In this document: one piece after another, positions 1-5,254 of the stretch
Numbering within the stretch: position 1 is the stretch's first letter
How the letters are laid out: each line of letters starts with the position of its first letter
Source of the DNA: CAZIIK01 sp964539235
GTDB taxonomy: Bacteria > Pseudomonadota > Gammaproteobacteria > Francisellales > CACEW01
Length of the DNA stretch: 14,847 bases
NCBI GenBank assembly: GCA_964539235.1
Contig: CAZIIK010000130.1
Location: 1 to 14,847, forward strand
Direction: 5' to 3'
Translations under genes and position numbers: made by a program
The notes under the pieces: generated by a model
Databases searched by the model: none
What the model saw: the letters and a program-made list of their open reading frames with translations, nothing else
Told to the model about the DNA's origin: nothing

Positions 1-35
1 AGCTCAGCAGCCAAATTTCCTGTAACATTTTGCAT
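1..35 (-). CDS. Start of a gene inside the mobile element, probably transposase (partial)
   Basis: On the minus strand an ATG at 35-33 is preceded by AGGAG (49-45) at 9-nt spacing. The frame stays open to the window edge and gives MQNVTGNLAAE. Its place just inside the element terminus and its outward orientation fit the transposase gene of an insertion sequence. Eleven residues are too few to recognise a family, so transposase is inferred from position alone. Confidence 0.4.
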   Translation of the reverse strand, partial: MQNVTGNLAAE

Positions 36-37
36 GT

Positions 38-95
38 GGCGTATCTCCTATTTTTGTTGACTTATTTTTGCTGAAAATAGACAACAGGATACGCC
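38..95 (-). promoter_or_regulatory. Leader hairpin overlapping the element gene's ribosome binding site
   Basis: On the minus strand GGCGTATC (95-88) pairs perfectly with GATACGCC (45-38). Inside it, CTATTTT (80-74) pairs with AAAATAG (54-48). The Shine-Dalgarno AGGAG (49-45) has its first two bases in the inner stem, two in the internal loop and the last in the outer stem. Folding would therefore hide it. Some insertion sequences use such a hairpin to block translation from transcripts that read in from outside; applying that role here is inference. Confidence 0.45.
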
Positions 96-136
96 GCTTC
101 ACTCACACTGTCATACACCAGAAATTATCATAACTC

Positions 137-314
137 CATCAACAGTTGCCACTTCATGAGTAGCGCCTTCATCAGAAGCAACAGCCATAGCTTGGTGATC
201 ATCTGCTCCTTGCGCAGCTTCGGTGCCAACAACCAAGGCTGCAACAACAGCAGGTAGCCACTGCAGTGCTCTTAAGAATAAAGGTCTTCCCAGGGTTTCA
301 GAATTAGAAGGCAT
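137..314 (-). pseudogene. Small exported-type protein of unknown function, 3' end cut off by the mobile element
   Basis: ATG at 314-312 is preceded by AGGA (326-323) at 8-nt spacing, so this looks like a genuine start. About 59 native codons remain before the element joins at 136. The open frame then runs through element sequence to a fortuitous stop at 111. The N-terminus has a polar stretch, then Arg, then a hydrophobic segment (about residues 12-33, LFLRALQWLPAVVAALVVGT), followed by an Ala/Gly/Asp-rich region. That resembles a signal peptide or a single membrane anchor. I do not recognise the family. The gene is divergent from btuF across an AT-rich spacer, and its natural C-terminus is not in the window. 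Confidence 0.5.
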
Positions 315-332
315 TTATTATTTCCTTTTTGC

Positions 333-350
333 ATTAATATACATATTAAT
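333..350. promoter_or_regulatory. AT-rich perfect inverted repeat, possible operator
   Basis: ATTAATAT and ATATTAAT are separated by AC, upstream of the leftward small gene and within the divergent spacer to btuF. The position suits an operator, but a palindrome this AT-rich can arise by chance in such a spacer. No regulator is recognised. Confidence 0.25.
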
Positions 351-402
351 ATCACAAAAATTTATGATGAAATCAATCTATGTATATTTATAAATTAATG
401 TT

Positions 403-432
403 TTTTAGCAATTTGCATCGCACTTGCTAAAA
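403..432. promoter_or_regulatory. 9-bp inverted repeat in the btuF upstream region
   Basis: TTTTAGCAA (403-411) and TTGCTAAAA (424-432) form a perfect 9-bp stem around a 12-nt loop, about 76 bases before the preferred btuF start. No T-tract follows on either strand in a terminator-like position. An operator or leader hairpin is more likely than a terminator. I see no cobalamin riboswitch (B12 box) between 315 and 508. Confidence 0.35.
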
Positions 433-507
433 GACCGTTCTCACCATTACAGTGCGTGATTGATTTTTTTGCGTGCAATATTTTCTGCAGCTAAGGGTGA
501 GGATAGG

Positions 508-1341
508 GTGAAAATTTTTACTGTCATGCGAAGGTCTGTCAGTTTTATCAGCTATATCGTACTGGCCTTGGCAGTTTTTAGTATGACGTCGGCTGCCGTA
601 CCACATCGCATCATCAGCTTGGCACCAAACTTAACCGAAATGTTGTATGCCATTGGCGCAGGAAAACACGTGATTGCGGTCAGTCGTGACAGTGATTATC
701 CAGCAGCAGCGGGGAAGTTGCCTAAGGTATCAGCGTATCCGCGCTTAGATGTCGAACGCATTGCGCATTTTCATCCGGATTTGATTGTGGTGTGGTATGT
801 CGGGCATGAGTCAATGCAATTACAGCAACTCGCACATTTGGGTATTCCCATTTTTTATAGTCATATTCAGACTATGCCTGATATTGCCAAAACCCTGCAG
901 GTACTCGGCAAGATCACCGGTCATCAGCAGCAAGCTGACCACGTGGCGCAACAGTTTTTGCGTCGTTATACCGGTCTCAAGCGTCATTATGCCAAGCATC
1001 AACCGTTCAGTGTTATGTTGCAAGAAGCCAATCAACCGATTTACGTGGCCACTGGACACAGTATTCAATCACAGCTGATACAACTGTGTGGTGGGCGTAA
1101 TGTATTTGGCCATTTGTCTGGTAATGCGCGTCCAGTTTCCCGTGAACAAGTCTTGGCGCAAAATCCACAGGTAATCGTCACCATGACGCCGCTCAATGCC
1201 CGGCAAATTTGGCAACGTTGGTCAGGGCTGGCCGCTGTCGAACAGTATCAGCTTTGTACACTGCCAGCTGATTTGATCGCCCGTGCCGGACCGCGTGTTT
1301 TGCAAGGTTCTGCGCAGTTGTGTCGGTGTTTGCAGGCTTAG
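508..1341 (+). CDS. btuF: BtuF-like periplasmic cobalamin/metal-chelate binding protein
   Basis: Substrate-binding protein of an ABC importer (Peripla_BP_2, BtuF-like), expected to deliver vitamin B12 or a related chelate to a BtuCD-type permease; none is encoded nearby. I chose the GTG at 508 because GAGG lies 5 nt upstream (499-502). It gives 277 residues, close to the E. coli BtuF length. The frame is open upstream to a TTG at 460, and an ATG at 526 lacks a ribosome binding site. Residues 1-30 form a signal peptide: basic MRRS, a hydrophobic run, and SAA before the mature chain. The mature start has the family pattern RIISLAPNLTEMLYAIGAG, then SDYP, then PDLIVVW. The last 61 codons (from residue 217) are repeated at 3067-3252, so the present C-terminus may not be the original one. 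Substrate specificity is uncertain. Confidence 0.8.
   Translation: MKIFTVMRRSVSFISYIVLALAVFSMTSAAVPHRIISLAPNLTEMLYAIGAGKHVIAVSRDSDYPAAAGKLPKVSAYPRLDVERIAHFHPDLIVVWYVGHESMQLQQLAHLGIPIFYSHIQTMPDIAKTLQVLGKITGHQQQADHVAQQFLRRYTGLKRHYAKHQPFSVMLQEANQPIYVATGHSIQSQLIQLCGGRNVFGHLSGNARPVSREQVLAQNPQVIVTMTPLNARQIWQRWSGLAAVEQYQLCTLPADLIARAGPRVLQGSAQLCRCLQA
1156..1341 (+). repeat. Copy A of a 186-bp direct repeat: 3' end of btuF
   Basis: This segment, in frame and ending exactly at the btuF stop codon, matches 3067-3252 with 10 differences in 186 bases and no gaps. Homology starts abruptly at the GCGCAAAATCC motif and ends at the stop codon. Offset between copies is 1911 bp. The differences change six of 61 codons (M/V, Y/H, Q/R, R/L, S/A, Q/R), and only three affected codons, including the stop, are silent. 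Confidence 0.9.
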
Positions 1342-1351
1342 TGTTGAATGA

Positions 1352-1376
1352 ATTCGTCACGAGGTTAGTGACGAAT
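1352..1376 (+). terminator. Hairpin just after btuF, possible weak terminator
   Basis: ATTCGTCAC (1352-1360) pairs with GTGACGAAT (1368-1376) around a 7-nt loop, 10 bases after the btuF stop. There is no T-run after the stem, so it does not meet the usual intrinsic terminator pattern. It could instead stabilise the mRNA end. The hairpin lies inside the segment bracketed by the btuF repeats and is absent after copy B. Confidence 0.35.
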
Positions 1377-1439
1377 CTTGATAAGGTGTAAAATGTTTGA
1401 AATGGGCTTCAGCGGTAACGCAAAAAAATGTCTCCAGTG

Positions 1440-1468
1440 GTTACACATAATGGCTAAACCTATATGAC
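1440..1468 (+). promoter_or_regulatory. Candidate sigma-70 promoter of the AlbA_2 gene
   Basis: GTTACA (1440-1445) and TATGAC (1463-1468), each 4/6 to consensus, are separated by 17 bp and lie about 37 bp before the ATG at 1506. GGAG at 1497-1500 is the ribosome binding site. This is a match by eye only. Confidence 0.3.
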
Positions 1469-1505
1469 CTTGGGGAACGGTTATATCCAAAAGTTTGGAG
1501 TTAAT

Positions 1506-3053
1506 ATGACGCTTAATGATATTCAGGCGCTTGCCAAAATTGGTGAGTCTGAAACAGTGGAATTTAAGAAATCAACCAGTTTACTATCGCGTGCATTTGA
1601 GTCAGTTTGTGCTTTTTTAAATGGGAATGGTGGCATTGTTCTCATTGGAAAGGCTGTTGCATCACTTCAGTAACAGATGAAATTCAAGGCGAAATCTGAT
1701 GATAAAGCCGATCATAGATGAACTATTTGAGGGTTTTGAAGAAGATTTTAACGATGAAGTTCGCTGTTAATGAGGTTATGCAATGGTCTTTTGGGGTGAA
1801 TGACTCTGGTAAAATTCATTGGCCAGAATATCTCTGATGCAACCAAGCGTGAAATAGCCAACGAAGTTTCTAAAATTGAACCAGCGACACGGATTAATAT
1901 CAATTATTGCGCTATTAGCTCTGACTCAAATAAGCAAGTCATTGCCATATCGGTGTAATCAAGCCCTTATAAGCCACACACTTATGACAATAGACCATGG
2001 CAACGCACTTTAAGCGCTACAGAACGAATGAGTCAGCATCGATATGAGCAGCTTATCGTTGCAAGGTGGCAACTTAACCATAGTTGGGAATCTTTGTTAG
2101 CCAATGCCTCTATTGATGACCTAGACCATAATGAAGTTAGAAAAACCGTATCCATAGCAGTCGATGTCAACCGTTTGGATTCCGCCTCGCTGCAAGACTC
2201 AGTCAGTGAGGTTTTAACCAAGCTTGAATTACTGGAACATGGCAAAATAACAAATGCCGCGATGGTGCTCTTTGCTAAGTCTACCAGCCCTGGTTTTTCA
2301 CAGTGTATGATCAAAATGGCTCGGTTTAAGGGTGCTGATAAATTGGGAGACTTCATTGATAACCAAATGGTCAGTGGCAACGCTTTTGAAATTATGAAAG
2401 CTGCCAATGAATTTGTTATGAGACATCTGCCAGTAGCTGGTTTTTTTGACGAAAATAAATTAGAGCGAATAGACAAACCGCTTGTACCTGTATTAGCGAT
2501 TCGAGAGGCACTTTGTAATGCAATTTGCCACAGAGATTATTCGGTACATAACACATCAATCACACTCGCTATTTTCGATGACAAGATGGAAATTTGGAAC
2601 AATGGAGTGCTGACCGCGCCCCTTACGCTAGAGGATTTAAAGAAAAAGCATGGTTCTTATCCACGTAATAAAAAAATAGCCAGAATATTTTATTTGCGAA
2701 AATATGTGGAAACCTGGGGAACATGAACTACGAAAATGATTAACCTATGTAAGAAATATGATGTGCCAGAGCCTCTATTTGATGAGTATTCAGGTGGTTT
2801 TTCTGTCACTTTTAGATTCAAAATGCCAGTTGGAACCCAGCTGAGGGAAAATACTGAGCTCAGTTACCGAGAAAAAAATATCATAAAGGTTTTAAACGAT
2901 GCACAAAAACCATTAAGTGCAAGTGATATTCTTATTACTTTAGAGCCAGAGGCCAGCATGAGGACAATACAGGCTGACTTGAAAAAATTACAACACCAAA
3001 ACCTAGTTAGAAAGGTTGGTAAGGCTAGAAACACACTGTGTGAACTCATTTAA
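1506..3053 (+). pseudogene. Decayed AlbA_2 / HATPase / winged-helix transcriptional regulator-like gene
   Basis: The pieces join into one protein of about 466 residues of the family annotated as AlbA_2 DNA-binding or 'RecG-related'. The N-terminal AlbA_2 half has ESETVEFKKS and AFLNGNGG (1506-1648). It resumes after an insertion as VNDSGK, frameshifts, then gives IGQNISDATKREIANEVSKI and YKPHTYDNRPW. A GHKL-type ATPase part has EALCNAICHRDYS and EIWNNG (about 2490-2720). EYSGGFSVTFRFK and a C-terminal winged-helix-like segment follow (about 2860-3050). Lesions: a 142-bp MITE-like insertion at 1649, one extra base near 1817, an in-frame TAA (1956-1958) where the frame continues, and an in-frame TGA (2724-2726) inside the usual WGTG motif. 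GGAG at 1497 precedes the ATG. The gene looks more AT-rich than its neighbours and sits between the two btuF 3'-end copies, which suggests acquired DNA. Families of this type regulate transcription, but the exact role is unknown. Confidence 0.85.
1649..1790. mobile_element. 142-bp MITE-like insertion inside the AlbA_2 gene
   Basis: Removing this stretch rejoins the conserved reading ...VLIG-VNDSGK... of the AlbA_2 domain. TTGG flanks both sides (1645-1648 and 1791-1794), consistent with a 3-4-bp target duplication. The two ends are imperfect inverted repeats: AAGGCTGTTGCATCAC inward from the left and AAGACCATTGCATAAC inward from the right, 12 of 16 identical. The termini and short duplication resemble IS5-type ends, though I cannot confirm the family. 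It is too short to encode a transposase, so it is either a nonautonomous element or a deleted IS remnant. Confidence 0.65.
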
Positions 3054-3066
3054 ATCACGCAGAATC

Positions 3067-3252
3067 GCGCAAAATCCACAGGTAATCGTCACAGTGACGC
3101 CGCTCAATGCCCGGCAAATTTGGCAACGTTGGTCAGGGCTGGCCGCTGTCGAACAGCATCGGCTTTGTACACTGCCAGCTGATTTGATCGCCCGTGCCGG
3201 ACCGCTTGTTTTGCAAGGTGCTGCGCAGTTGTGTCGGTGTTTGAGGGCGTAA
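3067..3252 (+). pseudogene. Copy B: detached duplicate of the btuF 3' end
   Basis: Sixty-one codons matching residues 217-277 of the upstream BtuF-like protein, ending in its own stop (TAA instead of TAG). There is no start codon, ribosome binding site or signal peptide of its own, so it cannot make a functional binding protein. It begins 13 bp after the end of the decayed AlbA_2 gene. Either this is the original 3' end displaced by an insertion that supplied copy A, or it is a later duplicate. The frame remains open despite six amino-acid changes, so the separation may be fairly recent or copy B may have come from a diverged allele. Confidence 0.85.
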
Positions 3253-3333
3253 CTGTTTAGCGTTTTTTGTTTCTCAACAGCAAATGATTTGTTAGATTGC
3301 CGGCCTACTTCAGTAACGGTTTAAGGATGAACC

Positions 3334-3927
3334 ATGATAGCACTCTACCAGGCTCACATGCGCGAACTTATGTCACATGGCTCATTTGTTTCGGCAGACA
3401 AAATCACAGATGACTCTGGCTATAATCTCTATCCTGCTGGTGCGGTTTTTCAGTGCCGAGAAAGTAGCACTGCTGGAGCAGAAGAGATTATATTTCGATG
3501 CAACGCTATGGCCATTAAGATGGAATTGCCGGTGCGGGAAAAATTCAACCTATCTCCTGGGGCCCAAGAAGCCATACGCCAGGCGAATACAGTGTTATCA
3601 TCAGCAGAACTATCAATCTTGAATGCACATGCACAACGGAACTTGTTTGGCACTCGGGCCGCATTTCCCCAACGAGTGGATTATGAAGTTATTTCAGCAA
3701 AATCTAGTCTAGACATAGGACACACCATTGAGATTGCCATTGGAGAGAGAGGGTATATTCAGTTAGGGGTTGCCGATGACTCATTCTTAAGCTTGCCCGC
3801 TATATTGCGCCATAAATTGAATATTGCGCCAGAGCCTGATACCAACCAAGGTCCATACAATACAGCGGGTATTTTGACTCCTGTGGCTGAGGATTCTGGT
3901 GCGGAATCAGACTGCAGTTGTGCCTAA
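3334..3927 (+). CDS. Hypothetical protein, 197 residues
   Basis: ATG at 3334 with AAGGA at 3323-3327 and 6-nt spacing is a convincing start. I do not recognise the family. There is no signal peptide or membrane segment; the protein looks soluble and mixed alpha/beta. It has a central acidic/polar segment and ends in DCSCA, a closely spaced cysteine pair at the extreme C-terminus. It lies 81 bp after the detached btuF 3' end and may originally have been the gene next to btuF. Its last 21 bp overlap the 3' end of psd on the opposite strand, so the two transcription units converge. No function is proposed. Confidence 0.65.
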   Translation: MIALYQAHMRELMSHGSFVSADKITDDSGYNLYPAGAVFQCRESSTAGAEEIIFRCNAMAIKMELPVREKFNLSPGAQEAIRQANTVLSSAELSILNAHAQRNLFGTRAAFPQRVDYEVISAKSSLDIGHTIEIAIGERGYIQLGVADDSFLSLPAILRHKLNIAPEPDTNQGPYNTAGILTPVAEDSGAESDCSCA

Positions 3928-4761
3928 ACACTGCCCCATTTGAATCGCATCGCCTGCTTTAAATTTAGGATTAAAATCTGTGTGTTGAGGCCATAGGACA
4001 ATCACCGTTGAGCCAAAGCGAAAGTGACCGATTTCTGCGCCTTGTTCAAAGTGTTGCTGTTCACTAGAAAAATAGTCCCAATGCTGAATATGTTGTTGAT
4101 CACTGGGTGTTACTACGCCGTGCCATTGCGTCACAATACTGGCCACTAACATGGCACCGACGAAAACTACGGCCATCGGGCCGGCTGCTGTTTCGAAAAA
4201 ACACGCCACGCGTTCGTTGCGTGCAAACAGGTTTGGAATATGTAGGCTGGTGGCTTGGTTAACCGAAAATAAACGGCCAGGAATATGCGTCATAGCGCGT
4301 AAGGTGCCGGCCATTGGCAGATGCACACGGTGGTAATCGCGTGGGGATAAATAAACCGTAGCAAAATTTCCTTGGCGGAACGTGTCTAAATCATCAAATT
4401 CAGCACCCAGCAATTCAATGGCTGAAAAATGGTGACCTTTGGCTTGAATCAGTTGGTCAGATGTATACGCACCGTATTGGGTTAAACAGCCATCTGCTGG
4501 GCTGAGTACCGTGTCATCAGCTATTGTAAATGGGCGTGCATCTGGCGCTAAAGCACGCGTAAAAAAAGCATTAAAGCTTTTATATTGCATGGGATCGGTT
4601 TCTAACGCATAACTTAAATCAATTTGGTAACGCTGCATAATATGTCGAATCAGCCAATTTTTGATGCTGGTCTGTTCACAATTGCTCAGGTAACCAGCAA
4701 TGCGTGAAAGCAGATGCTGCGGCAGAATGGTTTGCAGTTTACAGAAGAGTGCAGGGGACAT
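3907..4761 (-). CDS. psd: Phosphatidylserine decarboxylase proenzyme
   Basis: Converts phosphatidylserine to phosphatidylethanolamine at the inner membrane, the last step of PE synthesis. The 284-residue chain carries the hallmark elements: YKSFNAFFTR near 60-69, SPADG with Asp90, PRDYHRVHLP with His144/His147, and FGST at 249-252. Family knowledge says autocleavage before this serine (Ser251) gives a beta chain and a short alpha chain with the pyruvoyl cofactor. The usual motif is LGST, so Phe in place of Leu is a mild variant. E. coli Psd is 322 residues; this one ends soon after the alpha-chain core. All the catalytic residues expected are present, so it should be active. The ribosome binding site before 4761 is weak. 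The gene faces away from the repeat region and converges on the hypothetical gene. Confidence 0.95.
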   Translation of the reverse strand: MSPALFCKLQTILPQHLLSRIAGYLSNCEQTSIKNWLIRHIMQRYQIDLSYALETDPMQYKSFNAFFTRALAPDARPFTIADDTVLSPADGCLTQYGAYTSDQLIQAKGHHFSAIELLGAEFDDLDTFRQGNFATVYLSPRDYHRVHLPMAGTLRAMTHIPGRLFSVNQATSLHIPNLFARNERVACFFETAAGPMAVVFVGAMLVASIVTQWHGVVTPSDQQHIQHWDYFSSEQQHFEQGAEIGHFRFGSTVIVLWPQHTDFNPKFKAGDAIQMGQCLGTTAV

Positions 4762-4793
4762 GGTGAAACCAGCGGGCTGATGAATGGCCGCTT

Positions 4794-4822
4794 ATGATCC
4801 AGTGAAATGTGAGGGAAATCAA
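4794..4822 (-). promoter_or_regulatory. Candidate sigma-70 promoter for psd
   Basis: On the minus strand TTGATT (4822-4817) and GATCAT (4799-4794) are separated by exactly 17 bp, about 33 bp upstream of the psd ATG. Both boxes match consensus at 4 of 6 positions. Seen by eye only; a transcription start site is not shown. Confidence 0.35.
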
Positions 4823-4843
4823 TCCTGGTTTTTGATAGGGCGT

Positions 4844-4963
4844 GTCATGCCGCACTTCTCACCTTGTCATCCCGCACTTCTCACTTTGTCATCCCGCACT
4901 TGATGCGGGATCTAGCCTAGGGCTTTTATAATCGCTGGCAGAACCCAGTCAAGGGCTTAGGCT
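4844..4963 (+). repeat. 120-bp direct repeat, copy 1, with hairpin
   Basis: Matches 5131-5250 without gaps (offset 287) and with roughly 14 differences. It begins with tandem degenerate units of the form GTCATCCCGCACTTCTCAC (4844, 4866, 4888). The third unit changes into a hairpin: ATCCCGCA and TGCGGGAT around CTTGA at 4891-4911. It continues through AGCCTAGG and a tail with GGCAGAACC. The 'GTCATCCCGC...GCGGGAT' core resembles dispersed REP-like palindromic elements common in proteobacterial intergenic DNA. Confidence 0.85.
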
Positions 4964-5047
4964 TTCTGCTCAGATCAAGACAACACATAAATTGTCGTGT
5001 GTTTGACAGGGTGCGATCACTGAAAAAAAGAGTGTCTTTAGCCTGGT

Positions 5048-5065
5048 TTCCCGCGTACGCGGGAA
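5048..5065. repeat. Perfect 18-bp palindrome between the two direct repeats
   Basis: TTCCCGCGTACGCGGGAA is its own reverse complement and is flanked by GCCTGG on the left and TGAC on the right. Read on the minus strand it gives GTCATTCCCGCG..., the same opening as the flanking direct repeats. It is probably another member of the same dispersed palindrome family in opposite orientation. Confidence 0.7.
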
Positions 5066-5130
5066 TGACAGACTGTAGTGTATTTAGTCGGGAACAGTTT
5101 TCCATTTTATTGTTCTGTGCTTCTCACATT

Positions 5131-5250
5131 GTCATTCCGCACTTCTCACTTTGTCATCCCGCGCTTTTCACATTGTCATCCCGCACTTGATGCGGGATCC
5201 AGCCTAGGATTTTTATAGTCGTTGGCAGAACCTGGTCAAAGGTTTAGGTT
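5131..5250 (+). repeat. 120-bp direct repeat, copy 2, abutting the AddB-like gene
   Basis: Second copy of the repeat at 4844-4963, with its hairpin at 5178-5198. It ends 4 bp before the ATG at 5255, so the leader, and possibly the ribosome binding site (AGG at 5246-5248), of the helicase/nuclease operon is built from repeat sequence. A hairpin here could affect transcription or mRNA stability of the operon. No promoter is clear between 4964 and 5254. Confidence 0.85.
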
Positions 5251-5254
5251 CCTC

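Larger units (their letters stand above)
1..136 (-). mobile_element. End of a mobile element (left copy), extending out of the window
   Basis: Positions 78-136 are identical, in reverse complement, to the last 59 bases of the window. Identity stops abruptly at 136/137 on this side and at 14788/14789 on the other, which marks an element terminus. Reading leftward from 136, the element has about 100 bases of leader and then an ATG at 35-33 with a good ribosome binding site. The start of the element interrupts an open reading frame on the minus strand. I cannot name the IS family: too little of the element is visible, and only one end is present, so no target duplication can be tested. Confidence 0.75.

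Noticed and set aside
460..507. TTG at 460 as the start of btuF
   Set aside because: It adds 16 residues before the signal peptide and has no ribosome binding site; the GTG at 508 has GAGG at 5-nt spacing and gives a normal signal peptide and length.
1956..2726. Stop-codon recoding or selenocysteine at the in-frame TGA/TAA codons
   Set aside because: The same genes carry frameshifts and insertions, no SECIS-like structure is evident, and intact genes in the window end with the same stop codons.
3016..3252. Separate 78-residue gene
   Set aside because: It is only the end of the AlbA_2 gene read in another frame joined to the detached btuF 3' end; there is no ribosome binding site or independent domain.
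5003..5031. Promoter with TTGACA at 5003-5008
   Set aside because: The -35 match is perfect but no -10 resembling TATAAT lies 16-18 bp downstream, only an A-rich run.
4999..5190. 63-residue open frame between psd and the AddB-like gene
   Set aside because: It is composed almost wholly of the intergenic repeats and palindrome and has no family resemblance.
4844..5250. CRISPR array
   Set aside because: Units are few, degenerate and spaced about 22 bp apart with no unique spacers; the layout is two copies of a long repeat, and no cas gene is present.
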